Below are positions 50,206-59,198 of a stretch of DNA of 64,000 bases, in pieces. The DNA lies in NCBI GenBank assembly GCA_945888375.1, contig CAMCZZ010000001.1, positions 62,001 to 126,000 of the forward strand, in the 5' to 3' direction. The translations under genes and the position numbers were made by a program. This DNA is from Akkermansia muciniphila (lineage in GTDB: Bacteria > Verrucomicrobiota > Verrucomicrobiia > Opitutales > Opitutaceae). How positions within the stretch are numbered: position 1 is the first letter of the stretch; each line of letters starts with the position of its first letter. The notes under the pieces are model-generated. The model was given only the letters and a program-made list of their open reading frames with translations, made no database searches and was not told the origin of the DNA.

Positions 50206-51213
50206 ATGATCGTCTTCAACCCCGCGATCCGTCCGAAACCGCCCGCCGAGGCGCGGACCATCTTCATCGAAACATTTCTGGCCCAGATCGCCGCCTTGGA
50301 GCGGAATACGTCCGCTTTTCGGGTGCCGCAAACCCGCCACCTTTACGAGCGCCACCCGAGCATGGCATATCATTTCAAGCCGGAGCTCTTCATTCAACGC
50401 CACGGCGCGACCGATTTTACCTTTCCCGACCGTAGCCTTCGATTGGAGGCGGGGGAGATTTGCATCATGCCCAAGGGCGTGCCTCACGCTGAAGTGGCCC
50501 GCGCGGATGGTCGGCCCTTTGAGAACGTAGTCGTGTGTTATTACAACGAAACGGTCGCCATCCATGTGGCCCATGGCGATGCCGGTGGGCGGCCTTTTGT
50601 TGATGACATCTATTTCTACACCAGTCCGTTTTTTCATGATTTGGTGGAATACTTGAATCGCATCTGCGAGCTGCGCTTTACCCGTAATCCCGCCTGCGAC
50701 ACCGCAATCAAAGGCCTCTTGCTGGCGGAATTGGCTTTGTTGCTGGCCATTGTGGAGGGCAGCGCGGCAGGGCGTTTCTCGGAGACAGAACGGATTTTCC
50801 GGTGCCAATGGTTGATCCGCAACAACATCGCCGACTCCGATTTAAGCGTCGAGGGTTTGTCCGGCGAGTTACACTGCTCGCCTAATCATCTTTCCAAATT
50901 ATTTCACGAACAGACGGGCGAGCGCATCGTCGAATATATTACCCGGGTGCGGATCGGAAATGCCTTGGATGCCTTGCGTCACACCAGTCTAAGCGTGAAG
51001 GAAATCGCGGTGGCGAGCGGCTTCAACGACCCGAATTATTTTGCGCGGGTTTTTCGCAAGAGCACCGGACGGTCTCCGGTGGAATTTCGCCAGGACCTGG
51101 CCAGAGTGGCATGTGTGCGCGAGCAGGACCCGAAGGCGGTTTACTACGACCACGAAGAGCACAACTTTGGCTTACCTCCTGAAGTGATGGCTAGGTCGGA
51201 ATCCACCCTCTAA
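50206..51213 (+). CDS. AraC-family transcriptional regulator
   Basis: A 335-residue regulator. The N-terminal half is a cupin-like sensing domain (about 60-150, with FTFPDRSLRLEAGEICIMPK and GVPHAEV). The C-terminal AraC DNA-binding domain (about 205-300) has two HTH motifs: LSVEGLSGELHCSPNHLSKL, then LSVKEIAVASGFNDPNYFAR ending VFRKSTGRSPVEFR. It faces the sucrose operon tail to tail. It is the only sugar-type regulator nearby, and so is a likely controller of sucrose use or of the hydrolase cluster. Confidence 0.92.
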   Translation: MIVFNPAIRPKPPAEARTIFIETFLAQIAALERNTSAFRVPQTRHLYERHPSMAYHFKPELFIQRHGATDFTFPDRSLRLEAGEICIMPKGVPHAEVARADGRPFENVVVCYYNETVAIHVAHGDAGGRPFVDDIYFYTSPFFHDLVEYLNRICELRFTRNPACDTAIKGLLLAELALLLAIVEGSAAGRFSETERIFRCQWLIRNNIADSDLSVEGLSGELHCSPNHLSKLFHEQTGERIVEYITRVRIGNALDALRHTSLSVKEIAVASGFNDPNYFARVFRKSTGRSPVEFRQDLARVACVREQDPKAVYYDHEEHNFGLPPEVMARSESTL

Positions 51214-51232
51214 ATCGGCGTGCGCTGGCTGG

Positions 51233-52120
51233 CTAACGCAGACCGGGCACGTCGGCGGGAATGTAATCAGGCTGGGCGCCGTCGCGGGCGGCGACAAACG
51301 CGCCCATTGCGCACGATCGGGCGAGCAGGCTTGACCAGGCGGGTTCGGCGCCTTCGGCGGCAAGTAGGCCGTCGAGCAAGGCGGCGGTGAAGGCGTCGCC
51401 TGCTCCTATGGTATCACGCACCACGACCTGGGGGGAGGGTGCATGAGCGATGCCGCTGGGGTGGCGTAAAAGGGCGCCTTCGGCCCCTAGGGTGATGCAG
51501 ACGAGCGGGCAGGCGTAGTGCGCGGCGATGTATTCGGCGTGGCGCGCAGGTGTGTCGCTTGCAAGCGCTGGTGGAACCAGGCGAAGGGCTTCGTCAGCGT
51601 TCACTTTAAGCAGATCCACACCATTAATAAACTCCTCGAGTTCCGTTAGGTTATCATGAGGGGCGCGGAGATTTAAATCGCAGACACGAATTGGCGGCCG
51701 CGTAGCGATCCATGCACGCAGGGTATTGCGATTGGCCGGGTGGCGCAGGGCAAGGGTGCCGTGGACTAAGGCGGAAGGCGCGGGCTCTTCGGGGGCGGGC
51801 AGGGTGGTGATGGCATCCCACGCCACGGGTTCGGTGATGCGGTAGGAGGCTTGGCCGGTGGCGTCGAGCGTGACGGTCACGGTGCCGGTATTGAGGTCTT
51901 TGGTTTGGCTGACAAGGCGGGTGTTGAGCCCGGCGCGGTCCATGGCGGCAAGCGTTTCTGCGCCGAGTGAGTCGGGGCCTATGGCCGAGACCAGCCGCGG
52001 GCTTCGACCAAGTCGGCGAAGGTGGTAGGCGAGGTTGAGCGGGGCGCCTCCGAGAAAGCGCCCGCTGGGCAGCAAATCCCATAACACTTCGCCAAAACAA
52101 ATTGGATCTGTAAGGGGCAT
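51233..52120 (-). CDS. PfkB-family carbohydrate kinase, probable fructokinase
   Basis: A 295-residue sugar kinase. The N-terminal signature FGEVLWDLLPSGRFLGGAPL, with NLAYHLRRLG, and the C-terminal DTIGAGDAFTAALLDGLLA with the catalytic Asp are both present. In the operon with sucrose phosphorylase it would phosphorylate the released fructose. The ATG at 52,120 overlaps the transporter's stop (TGATG). A GTG one codon upstream is possible. Confidence 0.9.
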   Translation of the reverse strand: MPLTDPICFGEVLWDLLPSGRFLGGAPLNLAYHLRRLGRSPRLVSAIGPDSLGAETLAAMDRAGLNTRLVSQTKDLNTGTVTVTLDATGQASYRITEPVAWDAITTLPAPEEPAPSALVHGTLALRHPANRNTLRAWIATRPPIRVCDLNLRAPHDNLTELEEFINGVDLLKVNADEALRLVPPALASDTPARHAEYIAAHYACPLVCITLGAEGALLRHPSGIAHAPSPQVVVRDTIGAGDAFTAALLDGLLAAEGAEPAWSSLLARSCAMGAFVAARDGAQPDYIPADVPGLR

Positions 52121-53361
52121 CACAAAGCGGTCTGGTAGTCGCCGGCGTCACGGTCCGCCAGCACGCGGCGGGCGGGGGCGAGGCGCCAGTTCCAGACCAG
52201 CCCGATCGCAAGCAGGGCGGCGAAACCGGTCGCGAGCAGGAAGCCGTGGCGGGCTCCTCCAAAGATATCCCCCACCGCGCCCATGGCCAGCGGTCCGACC
52301 GCGGCTCCCAGGCAGGACAGAAACAGATTCAGGCCGGCGGCGGCGCCGTGGCGTGCCTTGGGCACGCAGCTGATGCCCTTGGAATTAAGGGTCGGGTAGA
52401 TCACCGACATAAATAGACCTGAGAGCGGCAGCAGGTAGATTGCAGCCTCGATGCCGCCGAGCACTCCGCCGAGAAAGCAGAGGAAAATTGCTCCACCAAA
52501 GAGGGCGAGCACGGCGGCCCAGTCCCAGCGTTGCAGCAACCACGCACCGAGAAAACGCCCGGCCGCACGCAGAACAAAGAAGGCCGGCAGGGCATAGCCA
52601 ACCAGGGGTTTGGCGGAGCCGGAGTAGTCGGCTAGAAGTGTCGGCATCCAGACGTAGATGGCGCACTCGACCGCGACGTAGAGCCCGAGCCCCCAGGCGA
52701 AAAGACTGGCATGCGGATCGGCCAACAGGCGCAGAGAGGCGACCAGATCGATCTTTTCGTCCTGGGGGCGTTTTTCGCGCACGGGGTAGCGGGTGAAGGC
52801 GGCGATGAGGAGCAGAACCAGGCTCAGGCCGGCGGCGAAGACGTAGAGCAATTTCCACGACGCTCCCTGGGCGAGCAGGGCCGCCACCAGCGCGGGCCCG
52901 AGGATGGCGCCGACCCCGAAAAAGCCCTCGACCGCGTTCATGGTGGCGGTGTGGTCACGGGTGTCGCGCGAGATGTCGCCGATGAGTGCGAGCGCTCCGG
53001 TTTTGAATACTCCGATGGCCAGACCGGAGGCGATTAGGAGCACGAGGAAAAACCCGAAAGAATTTCCCGCCACGAATAATCCCGATGCCACGGAGAAGCA
53101 GCCGAGGCCAAGGATGATGGTCAGACGCGGGCCGAGCCGGTCGGCGAGGAAGCCGAGTAACACGCCCGAGATCGCGATTGCGATCATCGAGGCGTAGTGG
53201 AAAGATCCGGCGGCGGTGAGGCTGAGGCCGAATTCCTTGATGACTTCCGGAATGATCACGCCGACCGAGTCGGTGGTCATCGCGAACATCATGAACATCA
53301 GGTAAGTCAGCCAGCGGATGATTTTATTCGAGGCCGGCGGAGCGGGATGGGGCGGGGTCAT
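52120..53361 (-). CDS. MFS transporter, probable sucrose or sugar permease
   Basis: A 413-residue protein with about twelve hydrophobic segments in two halves. The MFS loop 2-3 motif is GVLLGFLADRLGPRLTII. A long hydrophilic loop near residues 185-205 (FTRYPVREKRPQDEKIDL) separates the halves. It lies between the sucrose phosphorylase and fructokinase genes, so it most probably carries sucrose across the inner membrane. Proof of substrate is lacking. Confidence 0.88.
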   Translation of the reverse strand: MTPPHPAPPASNKIIRWLTYLMFMMFAMTTDSVGVIIPEVIKEFGLSLTAAGSFHYASMIAIAISGVLLGFLADRLGPRLTIILGLGCFSVASGLFVAGNSFGFFLVLLIASGLAIGVFKTGALALIGDISRDTRDHTATMNAVEGFFGVGAILGPALVAALLAQGASWKLLYVFAAGLSLVLLLIAAFTRYPVREKRPQDEKIDLVASLRLLADPHASLFAWGLGLYVAVECAIYVWMPTLLADYSGSAKPLVGYALPAFFVLRAAGRFLGAWLLQRWDWAAVLALFGGAIFLCFLGGVLGGIEAAIYLLPLSGLFMSVIYPTLNSKGISCVPKARHGAAAGLNLFLSCLGAAVGPLAMGAVGDIFGGARHGFLLATGFAALLAIGLVWNWRLAPARRVLADRDAGDYQTAL

Positions 53362-53373
53362 GGGGCGGGTGAC

Positions 53374-54870
53374 TTAGGCCGTGGTCGTCTGGCGTGAGCG
53401 GGACGCGAATTCGAAACTACGGGTGAAGCCGTTCTCGGTGAAGGTTAACTCGACGCTCGGGCCGGCTTTCAGATCGACGACCAGCCGGGCGGTCTCGCTG
53501 GCGTGGGTCCATTCCAGCCCGATCACATTAGCGGGGCTGGGCAGGATGCGGAAGTCACCGGCGAAGGCAGGGTGGGTATTGCGCAGGCGGATCAGATCGA
53601 GGAGGTCCAGCACGACAGGTAGATCCAAGGACGTGGCGATCTCGGACGGGGTGTAATGGTGGCGATTGATGTCGCGGCCGACCTGGCTGCGGGCTAGCAG
53701 TTCGAGGTCGTTGGTGCCCGCGAGCAGTCCCATGTAATAAACCTGGGGCACGCCGGGGGCGAAAAACTGCAGCGCGCGGGCGGTGAGATACGCGAGGTCA
53801 TCGCGGCCCAATGCGTCGTAGTAGGTGCAGTTGACCTGGTAGAGATCGAGATTCGAGGCAGCCGCGCCGGTGGCGCGCCGGCTCTCGCCCCCGCTTTTGG
53901 CATGGATGGTTTCGACCAGACGGTCGATGGCTTCCGGGGGCAGGAGGCCGGCGCGACCGGTGGCCGCATCGGCCCCGACATCGATCACGCCAATGCCGTC
54001 GTGGGTATCGAGGACAGTGATGCAATTACGGGGGGCGATTTCCAGCCAAGCCTTCAGGGGGCCTCCATCGGCCTGATGGAGGGCGTGGAGGACGAGCGGA
54101 GGCAGAGCGAAATCGTAGACTCGGTCGACGCGCCGGGCGATTTCGATTTGTTCTCGGTAGTAGCTGTGGATTTCCACCAGAACTTCAATCCCGAGTGCCC
54201 TGGCCTCGCGGGTCAGACCGGCGATGAACTCGTAGGTCTCGGGGATCATGAAACTGGGGGTGCCGCGGCGTTTGATCGCGTAGCCGGCGGCGTCCAGGCG
54301 GATGATGCTAACTCCGCTTGCTTTGAAGCTCTTCAAGATGCCGCTCAAATAGGCGCGGCCCTCCGGGTGGGAGACGTCGATATCGACCTGTTTGCTGGTG
54401 AAGGTGGTCCAAAGGATGCGACGTTCTCCATTTTGGAGGGTGACGCACGTAAAGGGAAGGCCCGGGCGGGGACGATAGATCTGCAGCAATTCGGCCTCGG
54501 TCGCGCCGCCCGGAAAGACGCGATCAAGGGTCAGGAACAAACCGGCGTAGGGTGATTCGGCCCCGCGCCGCGAGAAGTCCTGGAATTGCGGCGAGTCCGC
54601 CGAGACGTGGTTCACAATCAAGTCCGCCATCACTTCGACTTGATCTGCCAGCGACCGCACACCGCGCCAATCCCCGAGGCGGGGATCGACACGCGTATGG
54701 TCGATGGGGTCGAAGCCGGCGTCGGCGCCATCTATGGGGTGGAAAAACGGCAGCAGGTGAACGCCACCGAAGACCCCATTTAGCGGGCCGGCGAGCAGGG
54801 CGCCGAGATCGGCGAGTCCGCCACCGCCCAAGCGGTCAACGTAAGTGATGAGTTGGACTTGATTGCGCAC
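53374..54870 (-). CDS. sucrose phosphorylase (GH13 subfamily 18)
   Basis: A 498-residue enzyme that converts sucrose and phosphate to alpha-glucose 1-phosphate and fructose. The GH13_18 start MRNQVQLITYVDRLGGGGLA is characteristic. The catalytic residues are Asp193 in IRLDAAGYA (nucleophile), Glu233 in VLVEIHSYY (acid/base) and Asp291 in VLDTHDGIG, essentially the spacing of Bifidobacterium sucrose phosphorylase. No signal peptide, hence cytoplasmic, which fits uptake of intact sucrose by the linked transporter and receptor. Gaps to both neighbours are 12-13 nt. Confidence 0.93.
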   Translation of the reverse strand: MRNQVQLITYVDRLGGGGLADLGALLAGPLNGVFGGVHLLPFFHPIDGADAGFDPIDHTRVDPRLGDWRGVRSLADQVEVMADLIVNHVSADSPQFQDFSRRGAESPYAGLFLTLDRVFPGGATEAELLQIYRPRPGLPFTCVTLQNGERRILWTTFTSKQVDIDVSHPEGRAYLSGILKSFKASGVSIIRLDAAGYAIKRRGTPSFMIPETYEFIAGLTREARALGIEVLVEIHSYYREQIEIARRVDRVYDFALPPLVLHALHQADGGPLKAWLEIAPRNCITVLDTHDGIGVIDVGADAATGRAGLLPPEAIDRLVETIHAKSGGESRRATGAAASNLDLYQVNCTYYDALGRDDLAYLTARALQFFAPGVPQVYYMGLLAGTNDLELLARSQVGRDINRHHYTPSEIATSLDLPVVLDLLDLIRLRNTHPAFAGDFRILPSPANVIGLEWTHASETARLVVDLKAGPSVELTFTENGFTRSFEFASRSRQTTTA

Positions 54871-54883
54871 GGTTGGGGACGGG

Positions 54884-57295
54884 TCAGAAGTCGTATTTGA
54901 GCGACACGGCGACCGAGCGTCCGGTAAGTCCGCGAGCGCGGATGATACCGCTAGCCGGAATGGAGCCTTCCTCGGCTTCGCTGAGGCCGAAGGTATTGAA
55001 CAGGTTATTGACGTTCAACGAGGCGGTCAGGGCCTTGGTTACCCGCCAGGAGGCAAAACCGTTCACATACGCGTAGGACGGGAAGACCAGCTGGTTGTCG
55101 TCCTGGGCGTAAGCTTCGGTCGTGCCGATCACGCTGCCGCCGAGGCTGAAGCGGCTCCACGAGTAGGTGGGGGAAACGTGATAGGTGAAGTCGGCCTGAC
55201 GGCGGGGGGTGTTTCCGACCAAGGCGGCGTTCTCGGCGGCGTCGATCTCGGCGTCGGTGAAGGTCGCACCGACGCGCAGGTCAAAGCCCTCGTAAACGTA
55301 GACGGCTTCGAGTTCCAGACCTTGGGCCTGGTAGACGCGGCTGGTGAACTTCTGGCTGGTCAGCTCGTAGTTGCTTTCGGTGGTCTCGGCGTGGAACAGG
55401 GTTCCAAAAAGACCAAGGGTGCCGGGGACCAGCTGGCTGGTCTGATACTTCACGCCCAGCTCGGTTTGTTTTAGCACGTTGAACACGGCCTCGTCGCCCG
55501 GCACGGAGCCGTCGGGGAGGATGCTGGAGCCGAAAAGGATGCGGTCGGCACTGGCGCTGGCGCCTTCGCTGTAGCGAATGAAGGAAGCCAGTTTTTTGGT
55601 GAAGGCGTAGTTCGCGCCAACGGAGAAGGACGTGTGGCTGGCGTCGTAGTTGACGATCTGGCGGGTGGACTCATCGACACGTTCGGTCTTGTCGGCGTCG
55701 GCGGTGCCGGAGGCGTAGCTACCCTGGCCTTCGACCATGTCTTCGCGCACGCTGGCGTCGAGGGACAGGCTGCCCAGGGTCACGCCGGCGGAGGCGAAGG
55801 GCGCAGAGGTATCATAGCTGACGTCGTAGTTGCGGTGCAGCGTGTTGCCCCAGGCGGGGGTGCCGAGGGCCACATTGCCGTCGCCGCCGACGGTATCGAC
55901 CAGCGCGCCGTCCTTGGTGGCTTCCATGCGGTAGCTGGACCAGAGCCAATCCATGTCAATTTCCTGGCGGGAGCGGTAGTAGCCTCCCGTGACTTCGGCG
56001 GTGTGGTCGCCGATGGTGAACTCCTTGCTCAGGCGCAGGTCGTTGATCGCGTTATCGAAGTTATTCAGCCGAGTGTTAAAGATATGGATGTCGGCGATGT
56101 AGGCGGAATCATCGACGGCTTTACCGGCATTCTTCCCGTTTACATAAAACAGATTATCGGTGCTGGCGGAGGCCTGGTAGACGTTGGCGGGGAACGGGGC
56201 GACGAACTCGCCGCTGTTCTTCGCGACGCGGGCCCTGTCGGTGAGGGTCCAGCCGTCACCAAGATCGAAGGAGGCTTCGAGGCCTAGGGAGTCCGACTTG
56301 CTGTGCACGCCGGTGTCCATGTCCCCGGTGCGTTCGGTGCCGTTCGTGTCGCTGTAGCGGAAGCGGCGGAAGTTGGCTGAATTCAGGGTGCCGGTGAGTT
56401 TGTCGAAGCCGGGAAGAGAGGTGAAGGTCGGGTCGCTGTTGCTGCCAGACACCAGCATCGGGACAGGCAGGTAAGTGGCGACGTGGTCGTCGAGGCTCTT
56501 GGCGGAGACACGGATGTAGCCGTTGGCCAAGTTTTTGGTGACATTGAGCTTCAGTTGGCCGCCATCGTTGATGTCTGCGCCGGTATCGCGCGGGCCTTCG
56601 CCTGTGCGATAGAAGCCCCCGATTTGGAAGCGGTAGCCATCGCCGATGGGCGAGCCGTAGGCGAAGTCAGCGCGGCTGGAATCGTAATCGAGGCCTTGGG
56701 TGAAGCCGAGGCTGCCGCCGGCGGTCTCGCCGGTCTTGCTGATGAAGTTAATCACGCCGCCGGGAGAATTGCTGGCGAAAGTGGAGGCCGAACCGCCGCG
56801 GATGGCCTCGATTTGGTTCACCGTGTAGTCGGAGCGCAGGAAGCTGTCCGAGGTGGCAAAGGCGATATCGCCAAATTGCAGCAGTGGCAGGCCGTCTTCC
56901 TGGAGTTGCAGGTAGCGGGAGCCGCCGGCTGAGATGGGCGCACCGCGCACGGTGATGTTGGCGTTGGCGTCGCCGGAGGTGGCTTCGGAGCGGATGCCGG
57001 GGATGGTGCGAAAGGACTCCGCTGTGGAGCGAGGGGCGGACACGGCGATTTGCTCGGCGGAGAGACCGCTGACCGAGACGCTGGAGTTCAGCTTGGTGGT
57101 CCCGGGGCGGGCGACGGCGGTGACGACGAGGGCGTCGAGTTCCAGCACGTCGTCTTCGGCGTTTTTGCTGGCGGCGGGCGGGGTGGTGGCCGGGGTTTCT
57201 TGAGCACGTAGGGCCGGTTGGGCGAGTGCGGCCAGCATGAGTGCGGTGGCTACGGGGTAACGCAGGCAGGTTCCTGAGATTGCAGGAGTTTTCAT
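54884..57295 (-). CDS. TonB-dependent outer-membrane receptor, probable sucrose uptake
   Basis: An 803-residue protein from ATG 57,295. It has a signal peptide (MKTPAISGTCLRYPVATALM, cleaved near LRAQ), a plug domain (about 60-180: LDALVVTAVA; ESFRTIPGIRSEATSGDANA; DYTVNQIEAIRGGSASTFAS) and a 22-strand barrel ending in Phe (VAVSLKYDF). It is the first gene of the sucrose operon, so sucrose or a sucrose-containing oligosaccharide is its expected ligand. The upstream start in the same frame adds a basic leader and is not used. Confidence 0.9.
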   Translation of the reverse strand: MKTPAISGTCLRYPVATALMLAALAQPALRAQETPATTPPAASKNAEDDVLELDALVVTAVARPGTTKLNSSVSVSGLSAEQIAVSAPRSTAESFRTIPGIRSEATSGDANANITVRGAPISAGGSRYLQLQEDGLPLLQFGDIAFATSDSFLRSDYTVNQIEAIRGGSASTFASNSPGGVINFISKTGETAGGSLGFTQGLDYDSSRADFAYGSPIGDGYRFQIGGFYRTGEGPRDTGADINDGGQLKLNVTKNLANGYIRVSAKSLDDHVATYLPVPMLVSGSNSDPTFTSLPGFDKLTGTLNSANFRRFRYSDTNGTERTGDMDTGVHSKSDSLGLEASFDLGDGWTLTDRARVAKNSGEFVAPFPANVYQASASTDNLFYVNGKNAGKAVDDSAYIADIHIFNTRLNNFDNAINDLRLSKEFTIGDHTAEVTGGYYRSRQEIDMDWLWSSYRMEATKDGALVDTVGGDGNVALGTPAWGNTLHRNYDVSYDTSAPFASAGVTLGSLSLDASVREDMVEGQGSYASGTADADKTERVDESTRQIVNYDASHTSFSVGANYAFTKKLASFIRYSEGASASADRILFGSSILPDGSVPGDEAVFNVLKQTELGVKYQTSQLVPGTLGLFGTLFHAETTESNYELTSQKFTSRVYQAQGLELEAVYVYEGFDLRVGATFTDAEIDAAENAALVGNTPRRQADFTYHVSPTYSWSRFSLGGSVIGTTEAYAQDDNQLVFPSYAYVNGFASWRVTKALTASLNVNNLFNTFGLSEAEEGSIPASGIIRARGLTGRSVAVSLKYDF

Positions 57296-57542
57296 TGGGG
57301 GGTTGTGGGTTGGATAAATAGCCATTTTCCGCGCGGCACTGACCGTCGGGGTAAACGGCGAACGAAGAAGTCCAAACTGGCGGAAACCCGCCCGACCACC
57401 GCCAAGCCTAGCATCAAAACCCGATCTGCGGGAAAAAACCATCATGGAGGGATCCTGCGAACGTGGGCCGGGGCTTCACGGTCAGTCGGCGGGCTTGGCT
57501 TTGCGCTTGGCGGCGGGCGGGCGGGAACTCTCTGTGTTTGCG

Positions 57543-58271
57543 ATGAATCCTCCCGTGCGTCCTTCGTCTATGCCAGCCAGTGGCCGGGGCGTGCTGGTAT
57601 CGGATCATGATGCGTCAACCCCGGAGGCGAGGCGGCGTCTTTATTGGGAGTCGATTTACCGGCATTGGTCGCTTTGGCGGGAGCTTTATGGCAATGTGCA
57701 TCGGGTGGCGGACGGGGTGTATCGCTCCGGTCAGTTAACGCCGCCCCAGCTCCGGCGGGTGTTTGCCCGGCACGGGATTCGCACGGTAATCAATCTCCGG
57801 GGGCCGGTGCGGAAGTGCCGGTTGCTGGCGTTGGAGGTGCATTTGTGCGCCGAGCAAGGAGTGGAGTTAATCCACTTCGGGCTGGATTCACGGGGTGTGC
57901 CTCGGCCGGAGGCGGTGCGGGCGGCGCACGCGTTGTTGAACTCGGTCAAGGGCCCGCTGTTGATCCACTGTAAAAGCGGTGCTGACCGGGCCGGGCTCTT
58001 GTCTGCCTTGGTGCAGCACTGGCGCTTGGGTATGCCGCTGGAGCGGGCGGCGCGCCAACTGCGGTTTTGGCCTTTTCTGCACTTCAAGCTAGGGCGCACC
58101 GGTCTGATCGATCACTACTTTGTGCAGGCGCAGCATTACCTTCGGGCGCATCCTGAGCACGATCTGCTTTATTGGACGGAAAAGGTGATGGATCGCGCCG
58201 CCCTGGAGGCCAGTTTCTCCTCGCGCGCGGTGTTTGATCTTTTGGTAGATCGCTTGTTGCGCCGCGAGTAG
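57543..58271 (+). CDS. dual-specificity / tyrosine-type phosphatase
   Basis: A 242-residue protein with the P-loop HCKSGADRAG, the Cx5R signature of protein tyrosine/dual-specificity phosphatases, and the preceding IRTVINLRGPVRKCRLL strand. The N-terminal part contains RVADGVYRSGQLTPPQLRRV, common in bacterial members that act on phosphoproteins or phosphoinositide-like substrates. The start at 57,543 is the first ATG giving a convincing N-terminus. It is divergent from the TonB receptor gene. Confidence 0.82.
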   Translation: MNPPVRPSSMPASGRGVLVSDHDASTPEARRRLYWESIYRHWSLWRELYGNVHRVADGVYRSGQLTPPQLRRVFARHGIRTVINLRGPVRKCRLLALEVHLCAEQGVELIHFGLDSRGVPRPEAVRAAHALLNSVKGPLLIHCKSGADRAGLLSALVQHWRLGMPLERAARQLRFWPFLHFKLGRTGLIDHYFVQAQHYLRAHPEHDLLYWTEKVMDRAALEASFSSRAVFDLLVDRLLRRE

Positions 58272-58329
58272 GCTTGCGGGTGTATCGTTCGGGTTTGGCG
58301 TCCGGCCAGCTGGCGCTTTGGCTCCCCTC

Positions 58330-59079
58330 ATGCCCGTTGCCGCAGCCAGTCCCAATGCTCAAATCCATCCGGACCAGATCCGGCCCGCGGTCATCCTTTG
58401 CTGCGGTGAAGACAAGAGGGTCCTGCTCGATGCCCTCGGCGGATTGGGGTTACCGGCGGGCGCTGCGGTGTCGGAGTTCCGCTCTTACGCCGTCTGGACC
58501 TTTCCGGCGGTCACGGTGGTGTTATCCGCCATCGGCACCGGTGCGCTGGAGCCGCTGCTTTACGAGCTGTTGATCACGGGCCGGGTCGAGCGTATCGTCT
58601 TGGTTGGCACGGCGGGCCGTCTGTGCGCGGAGAGATTACCCTTGGGGGTTGGGTTTCCGATCCGGGAGGCTCGCGTGGCGGGGACGGGGCTGGATCGCGA
58701 ATGTGGCGACCGGGCTTTGCGGCCCGAGTGGCCGGAGTTTCCGGAGGGCCCTAGTGCGACCATCGTGTCGTCCGATTTTTATTACGGCTTTTCTCCGGCG
58801 CTGGCCCCGGGTGATTATCGGCACCGTCTCGCCGGGGTGCGCTCAGCTTACGAGCGATTATCGGTTGAGGTCGATCTGGTGGATATGGAGGTGGGGCAGT
58901 TTTATGCGCTCTGCCGGTTGATTCCCGACGCTCCGGGGCTGCGGTTTATCGCTATCAAAGGGGCGGCCAACGCCATCGACAACCATGCCGAGCAAAACAC
59001 TCACGCGCCCTCGGTCTTGCGCGATTGTCTGGAAAAAGCCCTGCGGCTGCTGGGCTTAGGGGGCGTTTTTGAGGCGTAA
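58330..59079 (+). CDS. nucleoside phosphorylase-like protein
   Basis: A 249-residue protein with the purine/uridine phosphorylase fold pattern: VILCCGEDKR at the start, the Gly-rich VVLSAIGTGALEPLLYELL and IVLVGTAGRLC, then VDLVDMEVGQFYALCRL where the Met-Glu pair binds nucleoside ribose. The C-terminal FIAIKGAANAIDNHAEQNTH differs from classical enzymes. It may be a nucleosidase or act on another N-riboside. Substrate uncertain. Confidence 0.72.
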   Translation: MPVAAASPNAQIHPDQIRPAVILCCGEDKRVLLDALGGLGLPAGAAVSEFRSYAVWTFPAVTVVLSAIGTGALEPLLYELLITGRVERIVLVGTAGRLCAERLPLGVGFPIREARVAGTGLDRECGDRALRPEWPEFPEGPSATIVSSDFYYGFSPALAPGDYRHRLAGVRSAYERLSVEVDLVDMEVGQFYALCRLIPDAPGLRFIAIKGAANAIDNHAEQNTHAPSVLRDCLEKALRLLGLGGVFEA

Positions 59080-59198
59080 TGCTCTAAATGACGGAAAGAA
59101 AACCCTGCTTTATAGGGACGAGACTGGCTACGCCGTGGGCTCCGTGAGGACTCCAGCAAATAGGCGACTGGAGGGATGCTGGTTTGGGCCCGGTGGCG

